A stretch of DNA of 64,000 nucleotides from Notospermus geniculatus (taxonomy: Eukaryota; Nemertea; Pilidiophora; Heteronemertea; Lineidae): the NCBI GenBank assembly GCA_002633025.1, contig NMRB01001159.1, positions 56,669-120,668 on the forward strand. The letters run 5' to 3'. Within the stretch, counting starts at the first letter, position 1; every line of letters starts with the position of its first letter. Under the pieces are notes generated by a model that saw only the letters and a program-made list of their open reading frames with translations, made no database searches and was not told the DNA's origin. This document shows, one piece after another, positions 23,598 to 34,566 of this stretch. The translations under genes were made by a program, and so were the position numbers.

Positions 23598-23776
23598 CAG
23601 TGCACCCTCGCTCTTATGAACCTCGATTTTACAAACTCGCGGATATTACGAACCCAACGTCTGACTCCCATAATTTCATGACATGTTTGTAAATCCTCGC
23701 TATTACGAACTCCACGTTAGTACGAACTTAACCCTTGGACCCCAAAGGGTACATAATAGCGAGGGGGGGGGGACTG
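23598..23776. mobile_element. pogo/Tigger-like MITE (CAGTG..CCCTCGCT ends)
   Basis: TA at 23596-23597 and 23777-23778 flanks CAGTGCACCCTCGCTCTTAT and an inverted right end AATAGCGAGGG..GGGACTG. Internal CCTCGCTATTACGAACTCC and ATTACGAACCC motifs are typical of pogo/Tigger-type non-autonomous elements. 179 bp, no transposase. Confidence 0.7.
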
Positions 23777-24188
23777 TACTAAAAATATCCTGAATCATAA
23801 GTTTTCCAAATTCCAATGAATAGAAAACTTGATTTTAAAATGGTAAAATTTGAAAGAGTATTTATACTAAAATGTCCTCGGAAAATTTCAGTTTTTCCAT
23901 AAAAAACTTTGTTGAATTGAAATTATACTATTAGTAATAAAATGTCCTTGGATCATTTCAGTTTCCTTATTAACAACAATAAACAGAAATATTGATGTCT
24001 TGGTAATTTTGAGCACACAAACTCTGGAACTCGCTCGTTTCTTTGCAATGAGAGCTTTATTCATTGGAAAGATAGAGGAATCAAGAGTATGACCTACATG
24101 TAACATTGAAAAATCTTCATGTTGTATTAATTTTATAGTGGCTACTCTTTGGTGAGTATAGGATCAAACTTCCTTCTTTTACTTGCAG

Positions 24189-24256
24189 AAGTTACCATCA
24201 AGCTGCTGAAAGAAAAACTCAAGGAATATGAGGACAAAATGGAAGTTGTGTCCCAG
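24189..24256 (+). CDS. CUX1: CUX1/CASP coding exon c (coiled coil)
   Basis: The 68-nt exon after TTTACTTGCAG completes a Glu codon and encodes VTIKLLKEKLKEYEDKMEVV then SQ, ending in phase 0 at CAG/GTAAGT. The VTIK-LKEK--EYE block follows directly on EVKNQ in CUX/CASP proteins, so no exon is missing between b and c. A short exon in a run of conserved coiled coil. Confidence 0.9.
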
Positions 24257-25956
24257 GTAAGTTTTGCCACAGGGAGGAACAGCTACTGTTGAATGTCAGT
24301 TTTCTTCTCAGACTATGAATGTGAAGTATGCTGTGGCTCCCAGATATAATAATATGGAACGCAAGACGAATCTTCAGATTTGTAGAATTTGGAAACTTAT
24401 TTTTGATGGCCTTTGAACAAAGTTTTTCTTGCCGGACTTCAGTTTGTGGTTGTTGCTGATGAAGACAATGGCCTCCACCAAAATATCTAATGAACTTCAT
24501 TCTTTACACATGCCCTGGCAAGTACCAACAGGGAGGAGGATTTGGGGTCCACTTGATGAGTGGAGTCCTGCTGTTCACGGCAAGAAATTTCTGGCTGAAC
24601 CATGCACCCATCAGAATAAATCGTATCTTCTTTGCGGAAGAGGCCGGCCAGTCAAGAGACTTGTTTTACAAAGTTTGAGTTCAAGTTTGATCACTGTCTT
24701 CCGCTGCCTAAAACAACTTGCAGCTGTTCGACGACACTAACTCCAAATCTTGGGATTAAAAAACGGGCAATAATGGGTTCTTTGTTGTAAAACACATTAA
24801 CATCAATCATGCGTTCCTCCTGGAAAGATATTGACACCACTAAACCTGTGTCCTGCTTCGAGAGGCGCAGGATAATGCACCCTAGAGACAGTTGCCATTG
24901 TTACATTTGTAAATTCGTTGCATTCATGTTTCCAATTTTTTGGCCCCACAGTCCTTTTACTCGGCACAGAATAGCAAGCCATGCAACGACTACCATCTTT
25001 CTAGCTCATCAGAAAGTTAGCCAATTGGATTTCTGTAAAATACTCCGTTTTGATCTCGTAGACCTTGAAGGTTTTAAAATAATGGTTAATTTCAACTAGA
25101 ATTTATGTGTATGCCATGTGCGAGTGTATGCAGGAAATTCCAGCCAACTTGAGTTGAAGTGAACTTATCTTGTTGTTCATCTTGACTTGATTATGCTTGC
25201 AACTTTGTCTTGTGTTTAGGTACTTTCACATAAAAATGTAATATCAATCACACGGGCGAGCTGCTTCCTTTCCAGCCCATTTAATCATCGGTGCTTTGTT
25301 CCCACAAAATATCAAACCTCCTGATTGATGGGAAGTCGCAGCCAATATGCCAAGCCGTTGACATATGGATTTTCTTTGATGTGTTGCATCAGTGCTATCA
25401 GTATCCGCTTCCTAAAGACTCCGCTGCTTGTCAGATCCTATTGATGTTGGTCCCCTGGGTCCCTGCATTTTATCATTGATTACACGTAGATTGCTTTGAA
25501 TTCATAATGTCATCGTCTAATGTAAAAGCAAGGACTAATCAATTTTCACATCAATATATCTGGTTGGTGGAAATTGTTCCTTAGGTGAGACCTATACACC
25601 TGTCCATCTTTCTTAGATTTTTGCCTTCATCTTTGGTTAATTGATCGAGTAATTTCGACCTCATTAACCCTCCTTGTAATCGGTATTGCATTTTCGCCCA
25701 TCTGATCAATACCTTGTTTCTCATGTCAGTAAATTTGTGGTGGTCATTTTGAATGATTATGATGGCTGAGTGACCACGGTTTTGCAGAACTCAGGTGATA
25801 TTGGCTGCTGAATCATTTGATCTGGTTTGCCGTCGGTCACGTTTCTCCGAGGGGATCTGAGAAATCTGATAGGTTTGGTCCCAGTTCATCTGATTATTTT
25901 ACCGATTGACGACTGCAGTTGGTGTAACAGCAAGGTTTTGTTTCAAGGGACATTTG

Positions 25957-26440
25957 CTCACTTGGTGTGCGGGAATCAACTTCACAGCTAAGTTCATGTA
26001 TGCGGTAGTTTCATTCCATTCTTTTGCTTACTGGTACTTAGTGTGCTGTCTCATCAGGAATCAACTTCACAAAAGTTCGTGTATCTGGTAGTTTCATTCC
26101 AGTAAAATTCTTTTCCTCACTTGGTGTGCTGTCTCATCAGGAATCAACTTCACAGCTAAGTTTGTGTATCTGGTAGTTACATTCCAGTAAAATTCTTTTC
26201 CTCACTGGTGTGCTGTCTCATCAGGAATCAACTTCACAAAAGTTCGTGTATCTGGTAGTTTCATTCCAGTAAAATTATTTTCTTCACTTGGTGTGCTATC
26301 TCATCTGGAGTGAACTTCAGGAAGTTCGTGTATTTGGTAGTTTCATTCCTTTCTTGTCCTCACTTGGTGTGCTGTCTCATCTGGAATCAACTTCAGAGCT
26401 AAGTTTATGTATCTGGAAGTTTCATTCCAGTGAAATTCCA
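25957..26440 (+). repeat. tandem repeat, about 6 units of 70-88 bp
   Basis: Units carry TCACTTGGTGTGCTGTCTCA, GGAATCAACTTCACA, TGTATCTGGTAGTTTCATTC and CAGTAAAATTCTTTTC. Units alternate between an AGCTAAGTT and an AAAAGTTCG variant, suggesting expansion by two-unit steps. Outer units are the most diverged. Confidence 0.8.
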
Positions 26441-27145
26441 GTTCAGTTGATCAGAAAACTGAGTCGGTGAAATCTATTATGGGAAATTTTTTCGAAAGGT
26501 GCCCTTTCTTATGTTTTGCTGGATCAACTTGACGTTGTTGCACCAAGCGGAAATTCATATTTGGTGTGTTACCTCCATTGTGATACTAGGCTGGGCAAGA
26601 AGCAGGCCTCCTACTAACTTTTAAAAAGTCACCCTTGGTATTTACGTTGTTTATACCGAACTTCTGCTGTCTTTTTGATCATGCAAAGTGGATAGATTTT
26701 GAATTTGCCCGTGCGATCTCCTTCATGTGTGTCAGACGTAAAAGGTTGCCTTCTATTGACCAACGCATCATTGATTGTTCCCCGGCAAATCAGCAAGAGC
26801 TTCTCTTTGACTTGAAAGGTCTGAAGTCTGTGTAATGTTACGGGGCACAATAAAACATCTATGGCTTCCCCAGCCAATATTTCTTATAACATCCTTTCAC
26901 TGGATTTTTTTTCACAAATGGGAAATGTTATAGGTCACGGGCCAGATAGTGAAAGCTGGTTGTTGATCTGTTTTGAGTGCATCAGTGTTAAAAAAAGACT
27001 TTTTGTAATGTCTTTTGGGACTGTGGTATGGATAGAAAGAAAAAAGAACATCAAAATTGAAAAAAAATATTTGGAAGAAAATAAATGACATTAAAGAGAT
27101 TTGATTGAACCAAAGCCACAAATATCAAAACATAACCATAGTTTA

Positions 27146-27206
27146 TTATACAATTATATTATACATGTATTATATTATATTTTATATTACATTATATTTT
27201 ATATTT
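27146..27206. repeat. AT microsatellite abutting a splice acceptor
   Basis: A run of TTATA/TTATATTATATT variants extends to within four bases of the exon d acceptor. It replaces a normal polypyrimidine tract, although many of its bases are T. Confidence 0.75.
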
Positions 27207-27210
27207 CTAG

Positions 27211-27343
27211 GCCAAGGCCAAGGAGAAAGAACGGGAACTTCAGAGATCATTTGCTGAAAAGGAACAGCAGCGCCAAGAAAGTCAGCTGTTGGTGGCAAAG
27301 AAATTAGGGGAAGCAGAACACAAGGTGGCAACCTTACAAAGTG
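27211..27343 (+). CDS. CUX1: CUX1/CASP coding exon d (coiled coil)
   Basis: The 133-nt exon encodes AKAKEKERELQRSFAEKEQQ, then RQESQLLVAKKLGEAEHKVA and TLQS, plus one base. FAEKE and LEEAEHKV-LQ-type sequence are conserved CUX/CASP blocks. By my recollection of the vertebrate protein, the distance from EYE (exon c) to FAEKE matches the family, which supports joining c to d. Donor GTG/GTAAGT. Strongly charged, heptad-like, Gln/Glu/Lys-rich. Confidence 0.9.
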
Positions 27344-27915
27344 GTAAGTTTTATGCTGAAAGGTTGTGATTGGCGATTACAGTCTGTTCCAATTCACATG
27401 TTTATCGACAGGTTTTTGAGTTGTAGCTCCGTTATTACTCAACCAATTTCAACAGAGTTTTCACGAAATTTCATCATATTTTCATCACTATCTTTCTGCT
27501 CTCTCTGACAAAATATGAATTGGAGCAGACTGTGGACAAGCCCCTGAGCCTCCACCCTGATCCTGTAAGACGGGTTGCTGAAGCCAGCTAACAATATGTT
27601 TGAAGCACCACTACATGTTTGTCTGATTTTCTTCCTTGATACGCGTTGTTTCGATTCCCTTGTTTGCCCCTCAGGTGTTATTATATCAGTCTGATTCAAC
27701 CTCGAAAATGTTGTGTATGAGAACCGCTCCTATTCTTCCCGAGGCCTCAGACAAAAAGTTTTATTCTTGGATCAGCGTGATGTTCTCCTCTTGATATCTA
27801 TTCTCAATAGAGCTGATCTTCTATATACTGTACATGTAAAACCGAAGAATTGGTATTGTTTTATCTGATGCCTGTTTATTGTTTCCCTCGGGCTATACAT
27901 GTTCTTCTCTTGCAG
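27344..27915 (+). other. intron d-e (572 bp, phase 1)
   Basis: GTAAGT donor and a pyrimidine-rich CTTCTCTTGCAG acceptor. No repeat or RNA gene seen. Confidence 0.85.
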
Positions 27916-27982
27916 CCCTCGACACTACCCAGTCTGAATTGTTCGACCTGAAGTCTAAGTATGATGAAGCTACATCTGCCAA
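27916..27982 (+). CDS. CUX1: CUX1/CASP coding exon e (coiled coil)
   Basis: The 67-nt exon completes an Ala codon and encodes LDTTQSELFDLKSKYDEATS then A, ending with two bases of a Lys codon at CAA/GTAAGC. ELFDLK-KYDE is one of the most conserved stretches of the CUX/CASP coiled coil. The exon is followed by the 35-kb intron. Confidence 0.92.
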
Positions 27983-28684
27983 GTAAGCAACTTTCTATAC
28001 TTCTATTCAGATTGTGAAATCTTAGTCTGTTCTGTGGCATATTCTATTTAACATGTTTAACAAAAGCATCCTAAACTTAGATGGTTGATGAACAATTGAA
28101 CTGACGTTTGCGCATCAGTTCTGCCAAACATGAAAAGGAACGTTGTCAGAAGTTTGGGCCACGTAACAAAAATTCTGTCATATTGTTTATGAGAATGCAT
28201 GTATCTTTGAAAAAATTAGGAGCAGCTTGCAAAGTTCTGCCATTACTTTGCAATTTGAGCCGTACTAGCTAACCAGATATGCAAGGCCTATTTAGTTACA
28301 GTAACACTAGATCTAGGTGAAAGTAGCTATTGGCATTATTGGTCATTTTTGCATCAACCAATAAGCTGAAAGATACCTGTTTTCTGCTGATCGTTCCGAC
28401 ATATTTTCTTAGCCTCATTCTTTAAAAAGAGCTATTCTGATGATAAAGTTACATATCAGGAGCACTATAGACTATTGCTACATAAACAGTTCTGATGGAT
28501 GCTCTCTTGGCAGATCACCACGGGTAACTTAAAACCTTTGAAGTACTGATCTGTGTTTTCTGGTTTAGTAATTTACCTGTCTTTAACCTTGTAGTTATTT
28601 GATAGGAAGTTTAAAAAAATGTTCCATAAGATCTCTCTTCGCAAGGGAAAATTGACTTGTACTTTTAGTATAAAGGATCTCTGC

Positions 28685-29160
28685 GCATATGTTGAGATAA
28701 TCCAGAACCATTGCCTTTTCTTGGGAAAAAGATGGACTTAGGACTGGGCCTAGCGCACACATGACAAATTGAGAACCATTCCCCCTTCTTGAAAAAAAAC
28801 AGTCCCCCTTCTTGAAAAAAAAACAGATGCAGTTTTAGGTCAGGGCCTAGCACAGAGGGAAATCCAAACCATTGCCTACTCTTGAAAAAAGATGGACTTA
28901 GGACTGGGCCTAGTGCACATGACAAATTCAGAACCATTCCCTCCTCTTGAAAAAGAAACAGGTGGACTTTTAGGTCATGGCCTAGCACACATGGGAAATC
29001 CAAAACCATTGCCTCCTCTTAAAAAAAACAGGTGGACGACTAAGGACAGGAGGGCCGAGCACACAGGGGAAATCCAAAAACCATTCCCTACTCTTGAAAA
29101 AAACATGGAAGCACACATCGGAAATCCAGAATCTTGCCTCGTCTTGAAAAACAGTATGGA
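28685..29160 (+). repeat. minisatellite, about 6-7 units of 65-80 bp
   Basis: Units combine CAGAACCATTGCC or CCAAAACCATTGCC, CTCTTGAAAAAAA, CAGGTGGACTTTTAGG and GGCCTAGCACACATG. Two unit types (GGACTTAGGACTGGGCCTAG and GACTTTTAGGTCATGGCC) alternate. Open frames across it are by-products of the repeat. Confidence 0.75.
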
Positions 29161-30789
29161 CTATGCCTACGTTAATCGTAATACACAGCAATGAACTCGG
29201 GAATGGGTTTTTACCACTGACCTGTGCATATTTCCAAGCTTGGCACTTTGCCCATGTTGAAGTTAGGGTGAAAATCATACTTTATGCCTTATATATCTCT
29301 GTTATCATCTGCCTTATCCGTATGTTCATCACAGATGTTGGATGTCTAAATACCTTTGCCATAAAAGTATAGACTGCGGTAGACTGTGTTGTTTTTCATC
29401 ACTGAATGGTTCTTAGCCTGCCATCCTTCTAGAAAGAGGCTTAGAGTGTGTATACTGCACAGTAAAATATAAATGAACCCATACACACAATTTGAAGATG
29501 TTAGAAATAACGTTATTAGTTAATTCTGATGGGAAAAATGCCACGTGGTGAAAATCTCTGGTGATTTGTTTAAAAAGCCACAAGCCACTACCGGTAGTTC
29601 TAGGCGGAACTCGTGTAAGCCCTGGAACCTTTGCTTGATCGATTCAGCCGGATAGACATGGGTCTTAGTTTCGCAAAGAAGCTGGTTGATCATGTAATCC
29701 TTGAGCTATATCAGAGTATTGTATTCTTTCTGGCTCACCTGTCTCCGATAAATCAATAATGCGCAAATAACACTTGGCTCTGGCAAAAACGCTCTTTGTT
29801 TTCGAGGATTAGTAATCATGTTATTATCGTGTAATTTGGTGGAAAAACAGAATTGTCTTTGAAACGGTTGGTCACCTGGAGTATTAACAGTCCTGTTCGG
29901 TCAGGTTGGGATCTCAGGATTTTTTATCATAAAGTTCGGGTTTGTTTAATCACTGTTGTAAGTTAAGACGTTGAGTGACACGCATTCAGTGATCTGGTAA
30001 AAATTCCTTCTTTGGTGGAAACATTTCTTGAGCCTGTCAGCTTGTCAAAAAAAACACCTGTTCTCGGGGTCATGGCATTTAGTGCACGAAATATGAGCAA
30101 TCGTGTCAAAAAAAATAATAATCTGGAGTATTTGTATAATGATCCCAATTCAATGTCAACTTGACGATTTTTGTCCACACAACCCAACAGATCCACATAA
30201 ATATCTCAATTTCAAAACTTTCTTTGTGGAGTAAGTTCATTACATTGACTTCAGATTAGATCTTTTCTGAGTAGCATCGTTCACGTCATGCGCAATTTAG
30301 AGCAGTAATGATCAGTGATCAGATGACATTTGTAACATGTTCTTGGTATTGTCACAACAGAGCGCGACATGTTTGAAAGATATGCAAAAATTGACAGGTA
30401 TCTATTCTTGTTAGAATTGGTATATTTCTCATTAGGATAAACAGCTATCTCCTGTATCCTGACACCTGCTTGCTTGCTGTTAATACAGAACTGTCTAATT
30501 TAAAATGCTTGTTATATGTGGTGAGAAGAAATGGCGTGGTGTCGTTGAACAGAAATCATCCGTTATTGTTGACGTGGAAAGGTCATTCCGATTATGATAT
30601 TTGAAAAAATTAAGATGTAAAATTCACCGATCAGAACTGTCAGTAAATCTTAAATAAAGTGAAATTTTACAGAATACAACATTTCTGACTTTATACTAAA
30701 TTTATAGTAAGCTGAAGACTGGGCACTTACGTAAGAACTTAGTGAGTGATGAAAAATGAAAACTAAGTGTCATCAGAATCTTTCAATCA

Positions 30790-30870
30790 CAGTGTCTTTT
30801 GAGTTAGTGCTGGATATTGATGCCTCAATGCGAGGGTCCGTGGGTTCGAATCTGGTAGGAAGCGATGTCT
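30790..30870 (+). repeat. weak tRNA-like segment
   Basis: GTGGGTTCGAATCTGG (about 30840-30855) resembles a B box. An A-box-like AGTTAGTGCTGG is about 40 bases upstream. No cloverleaf could be drawn; possibly a SINE relic. Confidence 0.25.
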
Positions 30871-31024
30871 TTCACCTAATAGAAACCCGTTTCTATTTCA
30901 TGTTCATTTTGAGTAAACAGTGTGTTTGACCTGCGAGAGTGGTCTAAGGTTGGATTTGCTTGTAGGTTTTTGAGGAATTGACAAAAGCTTCTGTCATTGA
31001 ATTGCTTATATTGGTATATTGAAA

Positions 31025-31162
31025 ACACAGGGTGTCCCAAAAAAGTGCCAGTGATAGGTCTTAAAATGCAGTGGGGACCAGGTTTAAAAACTGACCTGAA
31101 CATACACTCAACCTGGGCCCCAGTGACTATAATGGGAAACTTTTTTGGGACACCTAGTGTAT
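31025..31162. mobile_element. MITE, (A)GGTGTCCCAAAAAAGT family
   Basis: The left ACACAGGGTGTCCCAAAAAA end and the inverted right end TTTTTTGGGACACCTAGTGT differ at two positions over about 22 bp. The interior GATAGGTCTTAAAATGCAGT is shared with 20333-20400. Confidence 0.7.
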
Positions 31163-31189
31163 AAATACTGAATGGTCCCTGAGTAGAAA

Positions 31190-31390
31190 TAAATTTATTA
31201 TTATTAGTTCTATAAACAATACTGCGTAACAGGAGAAATCCCAGAGTTCCCAGAGAAAACCAATGCTGGCAGAGAGAATGATTCCATGCCCACCGCTATC
31301 ACGTGATGAACTGGTCCGATAGAGAGAGGATCGAACACAGAATCTCGAGCAGTCTCGAAGGTTGCAGGCACCACTGGGCCACTCAGATGG
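31190..31390 (-). mobile_element. tRNA-derived SINE with conserved 3' domain
   Basis: On the minus strand TGGCCCAGTGG (31371-31381) is a perfect A box and GTGTTCGATCC (31328-31338) a good B box, at tRNA-like spacing. They are followed by a body with TTTTCTCTGGGAACTCTGGG and TTTCTCCTG, then an AATAATAATAAATTTATT tail. The body block is shared with 63060-63190 and 3640-3730. Confidence 0.65.
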
Positions 31391-32014
31391 TGCATGTTAT
31401 CATTGTCGGCCACTCCAACCATTTGGAACAGTCGACAAATGTCTTCTTTGATTAAAATCCAAGGTTGCTGTGATGGATCGAAGTCCGACACCCAACATAT
31501 CCTTGGTTCTAGTGCCTATAATACTAATGATCCGGAGGAGTGCATATATCAAAGATATAATCTACAGTTCTCCAGCTCGCATCGTTTTAGCTGAATAAAT
31601 CAATGATGGGGATGTACGCGCGATCCGCCACATACTCCAGTTGAAGATGGCCTCTGAATTGACAGCTAGTACTAACATAGACCATTAATATTCGTATAGA
31701 TTTTACCCAATAGCATTCTGATGGGACTTTGATGAAACCTACCAAATATGCTACGGGACTTGGAGTAGCTCTGACGTGTGTCAGCATAGATTATTGCTGC
31801 CCTGAAGTATTTACTGTTGCGCAATTTTTTGCGACGAGTTAGTTTTTATGTTTGATTTGAGACTCGAAATCCATTTGGAAATGATCGGAAATAGGCAGAC
31901 TATGGGGAGGCAATAGATAGATCCGAGTGAAGAAAAAAAGTTTAATATAAATAAAAAAAAGATCTGAGTAAATGACCACGGACCTTATAAATTCGTGACT
32001 TGTGTAATTGTTGA

Positions 32015-32165
32015 TTAACTACGATAGAGGGTAGTACATGGTAGGTCCAATGCAATAATAGACGTCCTTTGTGTGGGAAATTTATCAGGGCCTGGATGTC
32101 ACTTTCATTTCATAGTTTTAACCACTAGTGACACCTATTGAGGCAGTGGCTTATGGTCCTCATTG
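32015..32165. mobile_element. partial copy of the CAATAGGTGTCACTA element
   Basis: GATAGAGGGTAG, CCTTTGTGTGGGAAA and TTTTAACCACTAGTGACACC followed by TATTG match parts of 4562-4815. The left inverted repeat is missing. Confidence 0.5.
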
Positions 32166-32224
32166 AGCACTCTCAATCTAAAGAGACTTGCATACTTGTA
32201 AAGTTATCTGGGCTTCGTGAATAA

Positions 32225-32376
32225 AGCAGCCTATACATGATCAATATTATTGCACAATATGAGGATCAAAATGGGCAATATTATTGTCAATCTTTCTTCT
32301 ACCCATCATGCCAGAAGCACATGCCCCTGTTTTGGGCCCTATATTGTGTAATAATATTGATTGTGTATGGGCGGCT
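32225..32376. mobile_element. Harbinger-like MITE, TAA target duplication (copy 1)
   Basis: TAA at 32222-32224 and 32377-32379. The element is 152 bp. Left AGCAGCCTATACATGATCAA and its inverted right end flank a core with paired CAATATTATTG motifs. A second copy in reverse orientation at 62822-62973 is also exactly 152 bp and TAA-flanked. Confidence 0.75.
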
Positions 32377-33502
32377 TAAGGTCACTGAATCTCATGGTTT
32401 CTGAATAAAAAAGGGAGTGGTATCTTTTCATCACAACTTCTTATACTGCAGTTCAAATATTCCACATTTTAATAAAATAACTCCACGCACAACCAAAAAG
32501 TTACAATGCACGTGTTGATTACCCAACCGGGCCATGATTTCTGTGCATTGAATGTCTAAGACGCATCCACAATTGATTTTCTGTACTTATGCTTATACAT
32601 AACTTAATCGAAAAAGTTCTGAAAGAGCGATGCATACTGTTTAGCTTGTGTCTATCTTCGTGCGAATCTTCCATCTATTCCTTGTCAAGTAGAATCCAAT
32701 ACACTTATACATATTCTATAGGGGAAGCGTTTTAATATGATCAAATGAAATTTGTCTCCAGTAGTCAATATGCCACTCCAGTCAAGATGAGAAATTTCAC
32801 ATCGCCCCATTACGATTTGCATGAGATGTCAAATATTAATATTACTGATTACTACTAATCGATGCTGAGGAAGAAACAGGTCGTCTTCTTTCAAAAGTAG
32901 TGAGTTTTCGCAATGGCCCAGTTATTCGACAACGTATAGCGAGGATTCCCTCCATTGTAAAAGCCGATGACAAACAATGGATCAATGCTAAACCCTGTCG
33001 TAGGCCTAACTGGGCCATTACGAAAACTCACTTCTCCGTCACATACAGAGTTTATAGTTCATCGCAACTAAATTTTGAGGAAATTGCAATAAATCTCCTT
33101 TGATGGTTCCCCTTTGATTTGTCTGTAAACATTGTCATTGATAAGGATGTCACCATTTTCATGATCAAATTGTTTGTGGAAGTTCCCAAATTATGTGTAT
33201 TTAGGCAGATCCCAAGTTGATTTTCAATTCAATCAGTATGTATGTACTCAGTCACTTAATTTGCGCAATGGAGCCTCTTTTTGGAAACACGCTGCACACT
33301 CCATTTGACGTCACAGCATTGTGGCATTACGTCTTGAATACGTCACAATGTTGATATCAATAACACATTGCAATGGAAAACTTTTGAAGATGAGGCAGAG
33401 AGTGTTAGAAACCTGGATGTGCCCAAAGAACACAAACTTGGTATATGTCTGAATGTATTGTATTAATGTTCAACCAGTTATGATTTTAGGACGTTATTCT
33501 AT

Positions 33503-33785
33503 AAGGACCCTTGCCCACTGCCTCGATAGGTGTCACTATAGTCATGTACCATAAATTGCGGACCATGTTTACATGGCGTCACTGACTTCACAATGCATCA
33601 GCATGTGTTGGATGCACTATGCCGTCACGTCACATGGTCCACAATTTTTGGTACACATCTATAGTGGTTAAAACTATTGAAATGAAACGGACATCCCGGT
33701 CCTAATCAATTTCCAACACGAAAGGCGTCCATTGTATAGAACCTGGTTTTGGTGTGCTGCCCTCTATCGTAGCTAGGATCCCCAT
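33503..33785. mobile_element. CAATAGGTGTCACTA-family element, rearranged
   Basis: CGATAGGTGTCACTATAG (about 33522) and TATAGTGGTTAAAACTA (about 33660), then CGTCCATTGTATAG and CCCTCTATCGTAGC, repeat the blocks of 4562-4815 in a different order. Confidence 0.5.
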
Positions 33786-34229
33786 TGAGGGAGGATCAAC
33801 TGAGGCCCTCAGATACAGACAAGTGACTCTTACCAACAAACTAGACATAAGACGTATTGGTTGTTAGAGATATGTGCTGTTGAATCATCTGCCAAAATCT
33901 CGCCCCAATAACTCTCCGCCCATGGATATTATTTTCTTGGCTGCATTGACTACAGTCTCCCTATTGATCGATATCCTGCTTAATGACTAGAACTTAGTCT
34001 CAAACATGTGAATCACACTCGCTTTCATTGATTCCTTGTGGCATATTGCTGAAATCTTAACTTGTATGTAGCGGTTATCTGTGCGAGAGATTTTGTCCTA
34101 ACGCTTTTCGCATAATGATGCGCCAAACTCAGGGTATTGTGTTGTATTTGATTTTTCCATTGGTGCCGAAGCCAAAGCGTTATTGGCGCTAGGTAAGTAT
34201 GGAAGAGGCAATCTCTCAAGCTACTCATG

Positions 34230-34566
34230 GGCCCTTATTCTAGAAGCCTCCTTAACTCTGAGGTCCACTTTAAGCTTTTGTATTCTGCCCTGCAAACAAT
34301 AGCTAAAGGTTGACCTTAGTTAAAGCCTCCCGCACACTGGAGCTATCTGCTGAGCAAAAAGTCATTCGAGACCGTTTGCTCAGCAGATAGCTCGCGTGTG
34401 CGCGTGATTTCGGTGAGTTTTTTGCCTCGCGAGGCAGAAAGCTCCCGTGTGCGCGTATTTTTCGGTGAGCTACATGTATCTGCTGAGCAAACGGTCTCGA
34501 ATAACTTTTTGCTCAGCAGATAGCTCCCGTGTGCGGCAGGCTTGAGGAAGCTTCTAGAATGTGGCC
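34230..34566. mobile_element. MITE inserted in the SINE, CATG target duplication
   Basis: GGCCCTTATTCTAGAAGC and the inverted right end GCTTCTAGAATGTGGCC are flanked by CATG at 34226-34229 and 34567-34570. Uninterrupted SINE copies have a single CATG or CGTG there. The element itself contains 34323-34543. Confidence 0.65.
34323..34543. mobile_element. innermost MITE, AAGCCTSCCGCACAC ends
   Basis: AAGCCTCCCGCACACTGGAG and its inverted partner ending GTGTGCGGCAGGCTT enclose a double palindrome of GAGCTATCTGCTGAGCAAA. A central TGCCTCGCGAGGCA is itself palindromic. Ends resemble those at 19972 and 21522. Confidence 0.7.

Larger units (their letters stand above)
21508..24188 (+). other. intron b-c (2681 bp, phase 1)
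   Basis: GTATGT donor, CTTGCAG acceptor. It holds the repeat-bearing MITE at 21522-21979 and the pogo-like MITE at 23598-23776. 21980-23597 and 23779-24188 show nothing further that I can name. Confidence 0.85.
24257..27210 (+). other. intron c-d (2954 bp, phase 0)
   Basis: GTAAGT donor; TTTCTAG acceptor preceded by an AT-rich tract at 27146-27206 rather than a pyrimidine-rich one. It holds the tandem repeat at 25957-26440. 24257-25956 and 26441-27145 show nothing else recognisable. Confidence 0.85.

Noticed and set aside
28665-29278. Frames of about 100 codons on both strands
   Set aside because: All lie in the 28.7-kb minisatellite and mirror each other.
30790-30870. tRNA gene
   Set aside because: Only a B-box-like string is convincing; no acceptor or anticodon stem forms.
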